Shown here piece by piece: positions 9,720 to 18,448 of a stretch of 64,000 nt of DNA (position 1 is its first letter; each line of letters opens with the position of its first letter). Source of the stretch: Geomonas oryzae. GTDB lineage: Bacteria > Desulfobacterota > Desulfuromonadia > Geobacterales > Geobacteraceae. Both the position numbers and the translations under genes were made by a program. The stretch covers positions 186,001 through 250,000 of the forward strand of contig NZ_RAHW01000004.1 of the NCBI RefSeq assembly GCF_004117875.1, written 5' to 3'. A model generated the notes under the pieces. That model searched no databases. It worked only from the letters and a program-made list of their open reading frames with translations, and was not told the DNA's origin.

Positions 9720-10013
9720 ATGGAAAGGGTACTGGGGACGGCGGGGCGAAGCGAAGCGGAGATGTGCGAGCGGGAGAAAAGCGGCGCCCTTTTGACCTGT
9801 GTGGGCGTTTTGGCGGCGATCAATCTGGCGGTGTTGATGGTGGTGACGCAGCTCCCGATCACCTCGCCCGGGATCGAACGTATGGTGCTGGGTGGGGAGA
9901 GCGTGCAGGCGCACCTCCTGCAGGATCGCGCCGACGGCAGGCCCGCCTTCCAAAGCTGTGCGGGGGGAGGCTCCGTCAACTGCCATGGAAACGGGAACCT
10001 CTCCGGCATCTAA
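9720..10013 (+). CDS. Small single-pass membrane protein, unknown
   Basis: A 97-residue protein with a charged N-terminus (about 25 residues), one membrane helix (LLTCVGVLAAINLAVLMVV, residues about 26-46) and an outer part ending in a Gly/Cys-rich stretch (SCAGGGSVNCHGNGNLSGI). The two cysteines do not form a CxxCH heme motif. GGGAGGAGC precedes the ATG at 9720, which is why this start is preferred over an ATG 11 codons upstream. A sigma-54-like promoter is seen about 50 bases upstream. It converges on the sigma-54 response regulator gene with only 22 bases between the stops. Function is not recognised. Confidence 0.7.
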   Translation: MERVLGTAGRSEAEMCEREKSGALLTCVGVLAAINLAVLMVVTQLPITSPGIERMVLGGESVQAHLLQDRADGRPAFQSCAGGGSVNCHGNGNLSGI

Positions 10014-10035
10014 ACCGATTTACCGCGAACCCGCC

Positions 10036-11565
<1,530 letters not shown>

Positions 11566-12236
11566 GTTGAACGTTCCTTCCTCGACCTGTCACGGGTGGG
11601 TGATGCTGGACGGCGTGCGTAGTGGCCCAAGTACGGGAAATGACTGCGGGCAACGTCGCCGCTTGCACCGCGAAAAGCCGGCACATACTACCATTCATGT
11701 TGAAAATTGTGTATAGATTTTTTTATATAAATACGGTGCTCGCAACCTATCACGTCAACTGTTGGGTTATATCACCATGCCGGCTTGGGGCAAATGCCCC
11801 GCTTGGTGCGCCATCTGCCCCGCTTGTGGTGCCGGTCGGGGGCTTTTACTTTTAATTTTGTCCCGTTGTGTTACAATTTCTCGCCGGTTGCGCTATTTCG
11901 CGCAGTTTGTGCGGGTTTTTCAGTAGCACGGCGCGCGAAAGCCGGCGCCGGCCCGGAGGCCTCACTTTTACCTGCTGGCGAAAAGGTGACCGTTTTCGGC
12001 GCCTTTAGAGCTCTGCCGGGTGACGGCGGCGAAGCGGCGTACCGTCATTCAGCCCGTTGCGGCAACCTCTTTCCTCGTTGTACAGCACGATACGTGCCGA
12101 CATACCTCGCGCCGGCGCCCGGTGCCGCACCCGTCTCCGGCCCCCCCGAGATGCCCGGTACGGCGAACACGCCGCAGCGGATGGCAAGTTATGTGCATAT
12201 GTCGTGCATGCATTGAAAAGGAGCGAGGTGGTTCTT
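11566..12236. other. 671-base gap, no convincing gene
   Basis: Region between the divergent response-regulator and Sel1 genes. The only frames are short, Arg/Pro-rich and lack ribosome sites. An AT-rich patch near 11700-11745 is suited to promoters. A GGGGCA/TGCCCC hairpin and a direct repeat of GCCCCGCTTG lie near 11788-11832. The remainder is GC-rich without clear structure. It may hold regulatory sites for both flanking genes or a small RNA, but nothing can be assigned. Confidence 0.5.
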
Positions 12237-12749
12237 ATGAAAGTGATACGGATATTTTGCTGGCTCTTCCTGTCGGTTTTGCTCGGGGCTGCCTACTGCC
12301 ACGGCTTCGACGGCACCGATTTCAAAGGGATCAAGAAACTGGCTGAAAAGGGAGACGCCGAGGCGCAGATGAAGGTAGGGGTGATGCTTTCCGCCGGGTT
12401 GGGCGTCGAGCAGGACCGGCTCGAGGGGCTCAAGTGGTACCAGAAATCGGCGGAGCAGGGGTACCCCGAGGGGGAATGGAACCTCGCCTTCGTTTATATC
12501 CGCGGTGAAGTAGTCCCGCAGGACTTCAAAAAGGCCTTCGAGCTCATGCAGAAGGCGGCCGACGCGGGGCTTGCCGACGCGCAGTACGACCTGGGCATGA
12601 TGTACCTGCAGGGGCTCGCCCTGCCGGCCCCGGACCAGGGGAAAGCCGAGGTGTGGTTTCGGAGGGCGTCGACCCAGGGGCACCGAGAGGCCAAAAGGGT
12701 CTTGAAGGAACTTGCCGCCGTCCCGACCGCAGAGCAGCAAAAACCGTAG
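12237..12749 (+). CDS. Sel1-repeat secreted protein
   Basis: A 170-residue protein with a signal peptide (MKVIRIFCWLFLSVLLGAAYCHG) and about three Sel1-like repeats from residue 35: DAEAQMKVGVMLSAGLGV...LKWYQKSAEQGY, PEGEWNLAFVYIRGEVV...FELMQKAADAGL, ADAQYDLGMMYLQGLAL...VWFRRASTQGH. Each repeat forms a helix pair, so the protein is a short solenoid that should act as a protein-binding scaffold in the periplasm. The ATG at 12237 follows GAGCGAGG and is preferred because it gives the signal peptide; the frame is open upstream but without sense. The PAS histidine kinase starts 44 bases later on the same strand, suggesting co-transcription and possibly a role in sensing. Confidence 0.86.
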   Translation: MKVIRIFCWLFLSVLLGAAYCHGFDGTDFKGIKKLAEKGDAEAQMKVGVMLSAGLGVEQDRLEGLKWYQKSAEQGYPEGEWNLAFVYIRGEVVPQDFKKAFELMQKAADAGLADAQYDLGMMYLQGLALPAPDQGKAEVWFRRASTQGHREAKRVLKELAAVPTAEQQKP

Positions 12750-12793
12750 GAAGCCGGAGTTTCAATTCACTCAACCTGTTCCAGGAGCAGCAG

Positions 12794-14800
12794 ATGTCCA
12801 GTACTCTCGAAGCGCAAGACACCGAGCGCGCCGCGTCCGCGGCCTGCTTCGACTTCTCCCACATAGCCGGCGAACTCGAAGAGAGCCGCAGGCGCCTAAG
12901 CGCCGTCTTCGAAACGGTGCAGGTCGGCATCGTCATCATCGATGCGGAGACCCACACCATCGTCGACGCGAATCCCAAAGCGGTGGAACTGATCGGCATC
13001 GACAGGGAAAACATGGTCGGCGCCGTCTGTCACTGCTTCATCTGCCCCGAGAAGGTCGGCTCCTGCCCGATCACAGACCAGGGGCTGCGCATCGACAACG
13101 CCGAGCGTCGCCTTCTCAGGGGCAACGGCGAGACCATCACCATCGTGAAAACGGTGGCGAGGGTTAGACTGCACGGGCGGGACCACCTGGTCGAGAGCTT
13201 CCTGGACATCTCCGACCGGAAGAAGGCCGAGGAGGAGTTGAAGGAGAGCGAGGAGCGCTACCGCGACATCCTCGACAACGCCAACGACCTCATCCAGAGC
13301 GTGGACGCCACCGGCAAGTTCATCTACGTGAACAGCGCCTGGAAACGCACCCTCGGCTACAGCGACGAAGAACTCGCCTCGATGAACATCTTCGACGTGA
13401 TCAAGCCCTGCTGCCAGAGCCACTGCGCCAACATGTTCGCCCAGCTGAAAAGCGGGCAGAAGATACCCCGGGTGGAGGTGGAATTCCTCGCCAAGGACGG
13501 CCGCAGCATCATCCTGGAGGGGAGCATCAACTGCAACACGAACGAGGGGCAGGCGATCAGCACGCGCGGCATCTTCCGCGACATCACCGAGCGCAAGCTT
13601 ATGGAAGCGGAGCTCATGCAGAGCGAGGATCGCTACCGGAAGCTCTTCGAGAACGCACCGGAAGCGATCGTGGTGCAAAGCGAGGGGCGCTACTTATGCG
13701 CCAACAAGGAGGCCTCCAACCTCTTCGGTCTTGAGAACCCCGAGGATCTGGTCGGCAAGTCGATCTTCACCTTCGTGCACCCCGACTTCCACGGCATGGT
13801 GCTCGAGCGCATCCAGCAGATCAAGGAGACCGGAGAGGCCTGCCCGCTGCGCGAGTCGAGGATCGTGCGCAAGGACGGCGCGATCATCGACGTCGAGGCG
13901 ACCGCGACCGGGATCATCTTCCAGGGGCAGGAGGCGATCCAGGTGATGCTGCGTGACATCACCGAACGAAAGCAGGTAGAGGCCCAGCGCAGGGAGCTGA
14001 ACGCCCGGTTGGAGAAGATGGTCGAGGAGAAGACCCGGCACCTGAAGGAGGCCCAAGCCAAGCTGATCCAGTCCGAGAAGATGACCACGCTGGGGGAGGT
14101 GATCGCGGGGGCGGCGCACGAGCTCAACAACCCGCTGGCCGGGATACTCGGGGCGATCCAGATGCTGCGCAGCAACGCGCTCGCCCACCCCATCGACAGC
14201 GAACTCATGGAGGGGATCGACGTGCTCGAGAGCATCGAGAGCGCCGCCGTCCGCTGCCAAAAGATCGTCGAGGACCTGGTCCGCTTCACCACCCAGGTGC
14301 GCTGCAACTTCAGCGAAATGGACATAAACCAGGTGCTCAAGGACACCCTCGAGATCATGGAGGGTCCCTTCAAGGAGCAGAAGATCGAGGTGAAGCTGCA
14401 TCTCGACCCGGCCGTCCCACCCATCGAGGGGGACTTCGTGAAGCTTCTGGAGGTCTACGTCAACCTGCTGCAAAACGCGAAGAGCGCGCTGCCAAACGGC
14501 GGCAGGATCGACATCAGCACGAGGCTTATGACCAAGTACGGGGAGCAGCCCCAACTCGCCGTCGTGATCAAGGACAACGGCTGCGGCATCCCGCCCCAGA
14601 ACATGGGGAAGATCTTCGATCCCTTCTTCACCACGAAGCCCGCCGGGAAGGGGCCGGGGCTCGGCCTCACCGTGAGCTACGGCATCATCAAACGCCACGG
14701 GGGGGACATCGACGTCCAGTCGACGGTCGGCAAGGGGACCGAAGTCACGGTGACCGTGCCGATGCGGCAGCAAATGCGGTCGTCCCAGATCATCGGCTGA
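12794..14800 (+). CDS. Triple-PAS sensor histidine kinase, soluble
   Basis: A 668-residue cytoplasmic kinase without membrane helices. Three PAS domains occupy roughly residues 25-140, 150-275 and 280-405, each ending in a DI(S/T)(D/E)RK signature. A short coiled coil follows, then HisKA with the phospho-acceptor in AGAAHELNNPLAGI (about residue 440) and a HATPase domain with N box LLQNAKSAL, G1 DNGCGIP and a late GxGLGL. The first PAS contains CHCFICP...GSCPITD, four cysteines and a histidine in one loop, suggesting a metal, FeS or heme-linked redox sensor. AGGAG sits at the right distance before the ATG. It lacks a receiver, so it needs a separate regulator; the divergent sigma-54 regulator is the closest. 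Confidence 0.9.
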   Translation: MSSTLEAQDTERAASAACFDFSHIAGELEESRRRLSAVFETVQVGIVIIDAETHTIVDANPKAVELIGIDRENMVGAVCHCFICPEKVGSCPITDQGLRIDNAERRLLRGNGETITIVKTVARVRLHGRDHLVESFLDISDRKKAEEELKESEERYRDILDNANDLIQSVDATGKFIYVNSAWKRTLGYSDEELASMNIFDVIKPCCQSHCANMFAQLKSGQKIPRVEVEFLAKDGRSIILEGSINCNTNEGQAISTRGIFRDITERKLMEAELMQSEDRYRKLFENAPEAIVVQSEGRYLCANKEASNLFGLENPEDLVGKSIFTFVHPDFHGMVLERIQQIKETGEACPLRESRIVRKDGAIIDVEATATGIIFQGQEAIQVMLRDITERKQVEAQRRELNARLEKMVEEKTRHLKEAQAKLIQSEKMTTLGEVIAGAAHELNNPLAGILGAIQMLRSNALAHPIDSELMEGIDVLESIESAAVRCQKIVEDLVRFTTQVRCNFSEMDINQVLKDTLEIMEGPFKEQKIEVKLHLDPAVPPIEGDFVKLLEVYVNLLQNAKSALPNGGRIDISTRLMTKYGEQPQLAVVIKDNGCGIPPQNMGKIFDPFFTTKPAGKGPGLGLTVSYGIIKRHGGDIDVQSTVGKGTEVTVTVPMRQQMRSSQIIG

Positions 14801-14852
14801 GCCACGCACGGGAATTTTTCGACGACCACGCGCAAAATGAGCTTAATTTCAT

Positions 14853-14880
14853 TTGACTTTTCCCTCTCCATCTGGTTAAT
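14853..14880 (+). promoter_or_regulatory. Sigma-70-like promoter for riboswitch transcript
   Basis: TTGACT, a 16-base spacer and GTTAAT lie about 100 bases before the riboswitch aptamer. The -10 is imperfect. The transcript from here would carry about 90 bases of extra GC-rich leader (CCTGG/CCAGG hairpin and others) before the aptamer. Confidence 0.45.
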
Positions 14881-14978
14881 AGTCTGACTCGATGGCAAGG
14901 CAAGCCGGCTACCTGGGGCGATCTCCAGGGCGGGTGCGAGCCGATCGCAAGCGTGCTATGCGGACAGCCGAAAAACTG

Positions 14979-15064
14979 GATAAACGATAATACTAAACCA
15001 TCCGCGAGGATGGGACGGAAAGCCTATAGGGTCTCACCGAGACAGCCGGGTTGCCGAAATATCT
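14979..15064 (+). ncRNA. GEMM-I riboswitch (GEMM-Ib, probably cGAMP)
   Basis: The core matches the cyclic-dinucleotide GEMM-I fold: TACTAAACC, a hairpin CCATCC-GCGA-GGATGG with a GNRA loop, the conserved GGACGGAAAGCC, a second hairpin (GGGTCTC/GAGAC) and the closing strand CCGGGTTGCCGAAATATC, whose TATC can pair with GATA at 14979-14983. The base at the ligand-selectivity position (G20 of the V. cholerae Vc2 aptamer) aligns to A at 14992. Established work on Geobacter GEMM-Ib RNAs links A at this position to 3',3'-cGAMP rather than c-di-GMP recognition. It controls the PAS-GGDEF-EAL gene downstream. The class is secure from the motif; the ligand is inferred from one aligned base. Confidence 0.88.
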
Positions 15065-15094
15065 AAGCTAAGATATCGGTAACCCGTTTTTTTT
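15047..15094 (+). terminator. Riboswitch expression-platform terminator
   Basis: CGGGTTGCCGAAATATCT pairs with AAGATATC-GGTAACCCG, followed by eight T residues. The 5' arm is the same sequence as the 3' strand of the riboswitch, so folding of the aptamer and of the terminator exclude each other. Ligand binding should block termination: an ON switch, as known for other Geobacter GEMM-Ib leaders. Confidence 0.88.
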
Positions 15095-15220
15095 CGCCCG
15101 CTTTTAATGATCCCTCCCCAACCACCCCGGCGCCGAACCTGCGGACCGGAGGTGTTTTTCCCTCCTTTACATCCATCACATTTTTCGTGTCGGGGCGCTT
15201 GCCGCGGCAGGAGCTTTCCC

Positions 15221-16996
15221 ATGCATGATGCGGCCAACGCCGAAATGACCTGTTTTCCCCAGGCCCGCGAGCAGCACGGTACCGGTTCACCCCAGGACCA
15301 GGAGCGGCTGACGATGCTGAAGGAAGCGATCGACTCGCTCCCGATCGGGCTCGGGATCACCATCAGTGACACCGACGGCAGGATCGTCTACACGAACAAC
15401 GTGGATGCGGAGATGCACGGGTACGCACCGGGGGAACTGATCGGCAAGGAGGCGCGTATTTTCGCGCCGCGCCGCGACGACGTCGTGCCGCGCATCAGCC
15501 CCGGCAGCTTCTGTCTCTGGACCCGGGAGTGCCTGAACGTGCGCAAGGACGGCATGGAATTCCCGGTGCAGCTCACCTCGCGTGCCATCAAGGACCAAAG
15601 CGGGCGCTGCCTGGGTGTCGTCACCGCCTGCGAGGACCTCACCGCCCGGAAGCTGTGCGAGCAGCAGCTGGAAACCCTCGCCTACTACGATCCCGTCACC
15701 CGGCTCCCGAACCGGTCGCTGCTCATGGACCGCCTGCACCAGGCGCTCGCCCTGGCCGAGCGGGAGAACCGGGAGCTCGCCCTGCTCTTCCTCGACCTGG
15801 ACAACTTCAAGGACCTGAACAGCTCGAAAGGGCACGAAAACGGCGACCGGTTCCTCCAGGAGGTGGCCGCCCGTCTGGCAGGCTCCCTCGGGGAGTCGAA
15901 CACCCTCGCCCGGCTCGGTGGGGACGAGTTCGTCATCGTGATCAACTCCGGACCGGACGAGGTCGGCGTCGCGGCGATGGCCGCGAGACTTCAGGATCTC
16001 TTCACGGCACCCTTCGTCATCGACGGCGAGGAACTCTACGGCAGCACGAGCATCGGGATCGCCCTTTACCCGGACGACGCAAGCGACGTCGAGAGCCTGC
16101 TGCGCTGCGCCGATGCCGCCCTTTACCAGGCCAAGAGCGAAGGGAAGGGGATCTTCCATTTCTTCTCCCAGGAGATGAACGAGCGCAACATGCGCCGGGC
16201 CGCCCTGGAAAACGGCATGCGCCAGGGGATCGGGCGGGGGGAGTTCTACCTGCACTTCCAGCCCCAGTGGGACCTGAAGAGTTTCCGCCTGACCGGGGCC
16301 GAGGCCCTTTTGCGCTGGCAGAGCCCAGAGTTCGGCCTGGTGGGGCCGGACGAATTCATACCGATTGCCGAAACAAGCGGCCTCATCTTCGAACTGGGGG
16401 AACTGGTGCTGAACGAGGCCTGCCTCCGCGCGGCGCGCTGGTCTAAGATCTGTCCGCAGACGAAGATCGCGGTCAACATCTCCGGGCGGCAGTTCCGCCA
16501 GCCCGATTTTTTGCAGACCGTGGAGCGCATCATCGAGACGACCGGGGTTCCCCCGAACTCGCTGGAGCTCGAGTTGACCGAGAGCGTCATCATGGAGCGC
16601 GCCGAGAGAAACATCGACACCCTGCGGGCCCTGAAGAAGATGGGGGTGCGCCTGAGCATCGACGACTTCGGCACCGGCTACTCATCGCTTAGCTACCTGA
16701 AGCACTTCCCCATCGACGCCATCAAGATCGACCGTTCCTTCATCGCGGAGCTCACAAGCGACAGCGACGATGCCGCCATCGCGGTCGCCATCATCTCGAT
16801 GGCGCGCAGCCTAAAACTCAAGGTGGTGGCCGAAGGGGTGGAAACGAGCGACCAGCTCCACTTCCTGGCCGGCAGGAAGTGCGACGAGGCGCAGGGGTTC
16901 TACTTCGCCACCCCGATGCCGGCGGAAGAGTTCGAAAACTACATAAGGGAGTTCTGCGGGCGCAGCGAGATCGTTCATCCCCCTGCGTCACACTGA
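15221..16996 (+). CDS. PAS-GGDEF-EAL cyclic dinucleotide enzyme
   Basis: A 591-residue cytoplasmic protein: PAS domain (about 25-145), GGDEF domain (about 160-315, motif at residue 233) and EAL domain (about 335-585). The GGDEF motif is intact, but the inhibitory RxxD site is missing (GESN at that position). The guanine-contacting Asp in GHENGD is kept, so it looks like a canonical diguanylate cyclase rather than a Hypr cGAMP synthase, which has Ser/Thr there. The EAL half has all catalytic marks: EALLRW, NISGRQF, ELTES, DDFGTGYSSL, KID, VAEGVET and a late EAQG. Both activities are therefore possible. AGGAG precedes the ATG by 7 bases. Its leader contains the GEMM-I riboswitch, so expression should respond to cyclic dinucleotide level. 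Confidence 0.93.
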   Translation: MHDAANAEMTCFPQAREQHGTGSPQDQERLTMLKEAIDSLPIGLGITISDTDGRIVYTNNVDAEMHGYAPGELIGKEARIFAPRRDDVVPRISPGSFCLWTRECLNVRKDGMEFPVQLTSRAIKDQSGRCLGVVTACEDLTARKLCEQQLETLAYYDPVTRLPNRSLLMDRLHQALALAERENRELALLFLDLDNFKDLNSSKGHENGDRFLQEVAARLAGSLGESNTLARLGGDEFVIVINSGPDEVGVAAMAARLQDLFTAPFVIDGEELYGSTSIGIALYPDDASDVESLLRCADAALYQAKSEGKGIFHFFSQEMNERNMRRAALENGMRQGIGRGEFYLHFQPQWDLKSFRLTGAEALLRWQSPEFGLVGPDEFIPIAETSGLIFELGELVLNEACLRAARWSKICPQTKIAVNISGRQFRQPDFLQTVERIIETTGVPPNSLELELTESVIMERAERNIDTLRALKKMGVRLSIDDFGTGYSSLSYLKHFPIDAIKIDRSFIAELTSDSDDAAIAVAIISMARSLKLKVVAEGVETSDQLHFLAGRKCDEAQGFYFATPMPAEEFENYIREFCGRSEIVHPPASH

Positions 16997-17022
16997 CACC
17001 CCAATCCAGAGGAGGTACATCC

Positions 17023-17700
17023 ATGCCGCTTAAGAGAAAAGCGCTCTTTGCGCTCATGCAGGTCGTTGCCTTGCCGCTTATGGTCCCCGAGATCCACGCG
17101 TCCAACGTAGGGGTCGACGTCAACATTCACCTTGGCAACCAACCCCGTCCCGTGGTCGTGGCGCCCCCTCCGCCGGCACCCCGCCCGGTGGTGGTCGCTC
17201 CGGCGCCTCCAGCTCCCTATTACGATGACGTCGAGGAGGACGTGGAGTTCGTCTATCCGGAGCGGCTCGGCTTCTACGTCGCGGTGGGCGTGCCGTACGA
17301 TCTCTTCTACCTGAACAACGTCTACTTCGTGTTCCGCGACGGGCGCTGGTACCGCTCTCCGGACAACAGGGGGGGATGGTACCCGGTGCGCTACCGCGAA
17401 CTGCCGCCGTCGCTGCGTCGCTACCGCATCGAGCGCATCCGCGAGTACCGTGCCCGCGAGTATGACGTGTACCGGCACGACCGCGAGCATTACCGCGGGC
17501 GGCACCGCAGTGACAAGGGGTACTGGAAGGCGGTGCGCCACGAGGCCAAGGAGCAGCGCAAAGAGGATAAGCGCTTCAATAAAGAACAGCGCAAGGAGGA
17601 GAAGCGCTTCGAAAAGGAGCAGCGCAAGGAGGACAAGCGCTTCGAGAAGGAGCAGCGCAGGGAGGAGCGGGAATTTGACCGCGACCACCACGGGCGGTAG
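17023..17700 (+). CDS. Secreted protein with charged C-terminal repeats
   Basis: A 225-residue exported protein of unknown function. After a signal peptide (residues 1-25, ending IHA), there is a Pro/Val-rich region with PxPRPVVVAP repeats (about 38-62), an acidic stretch, then an aromatic-rich domain (GFYVAVGVPYDLFYLNNVYFVFRDGRWYRSP...GGWYPVRYRELP) seen in several small periplasmic proteins of this group. The C-terminal 60 residues are extremely charged with an about 11-residue repeat (KEQRKEDKRF-EKEQRKEEKRF type) that should form one long single helix or coiled coil. AGAGGAGG precedes the ATG. The tag gene starts one base after its stop, so they share a transcript, although no functional link is evident. 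Confidence 0.82.
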   Translation: MPLKRKALFALMQVVALPLMVPEIHASNVGVDVNIHLGNQPRPVVVAPPPPAPRPVVVAPAPPAPYYDDVEEDVEFVYPERLGFYVAVGVPYDLFYLNNVYFVFRDGRWYRSPDNRGGWYPVRYRELPPSLRRYRIERIREYRAREYDVYRHDREHYRGRHRSDKGYWKAVRHEAKEQRKEDKRFNKEQRKEEKRFEKEQRKEDKRFEKEQRREEREFDRDHHGR

Positions 17701-17701
17701 C

Positions 17702-18268
17702 GTGAACCGCTGCGGCTGGGCGGGGAGCGATCCCCTCTACTGTTCCTACCATGACCTCGAATGGGGAGTGCCGGTGCACGACGACCGCCTCCTCTTCGAG
17801 TTCCTCACCCTCGAGGGGGCCCAGGCCGGGCTTTCCTGGATCACCGTGCTCAGAAAGCGCGAGGCGTACCGGCGCGCCTTCGCGGGGTTCGATCCCGAGG
17901 CGGTGGCGCGCTTCGGTGCGGCCGACGAGGCGCGTCTCATGGCCGACGCCGGGATCGTACGGAACCGGCTGAAGATCTCCTCCACGCTCGGCAACGCCCG
18001 CGCGTATCTCGCGGTGCAGGAGGAGTTCGGGAGTTTCGACGCGTACCTCTGGCGCTTCGTGGACGGCACACCCGTGCAAAACGCCTGGCGCACCCTGAGC
18101 GAGGTCCCCGCGACGAGCGAGGTTTCGGACCGGTTGAGCCGCGACCTGAAAAGGCGCGGCTTTCGCTTCGTCGGGAGCACCATCTGCTACGCCTTGATGC
18201 AGGCGGTCGGCATGGTCAACGATCACACCGTCGGCTGCTTCCGGTGGCAAGAGCTGGGGGCGCGCTGA
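17702..18268 (+). CDS. tag: DNA-3-methyladenine glycosylase I
   Basis: Removes 3-methyladenine from alkylated DNA by base excision (TAG family, helix-hairpin-helix superfamily). It is 188 residues, the usual length. The zinc snap is complete: Cys in RCGW at residue 4, His in YHDLEWG near 17, and the His and Cys of NDHTVGC near 174-178. Also visible are EGAQAGLSWITVLRKREAYR and NAWRTLSEVPAT...LSRDLKRRGFRFVGSTICYALMQA. The GTG at 17702 is chosen because the family begins MxRCxW at once; there is little room for a ribosome site, so translation is probably coupled to the upstream gene ending one base earlier. Confidence 0.95.
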   Translation: MNRCGWAGSDPLYCSYHDLEWGVPVHDDRLLFEFLTLEGAQAGLSWITVLRKREAYRRAFAGFDPEAVARFGAADEARLMADAGIVRNRLKISSTLGNARAYLAVQEEFGSFDAYLWRFVDGTPVQNAWRTLSEVPATSEVSDRLSRDLKRRGFRFVGSTICYALMQAVGMVNDHTVGCFRWQELGAR

Positions 18269-18448
18269 CCGGCAGGCCCCCTTTCCCCAAAGTAGAGCCG
18301 GCTCAAAACCTTCCTTACCATTTGCACCCTCGCCCGATTTCGGGTAATTATGAAGGGTCGTTCCTCAAGCTTTTCACTTCCGCCATCTACGTAAAAGCCC
18401 TTCCGGATGCCGCCCGCGGTGCTCCGGCGGGCTCCATGAGGAGAACCC

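Noticed and set aside
9720-10013. c-type cytochrome reading of the small membrane protein
   Set aside because: The tail has Cys and CH, but the spacing is not CXXCH.
11622-12216. Short plus-strand frames in the gap before the Sel1 gene
   Set aside because: They lack ribosome sites, overlap each other and have biased Arg/Pro composition.
15221-16996. GGDEF protein as a Hypr cGAMP synthase
   Set aside because: The diagnostic Ser/Thr is absent; the GHENGD segment keeps Asp as in canonical diguanylate cyclases.
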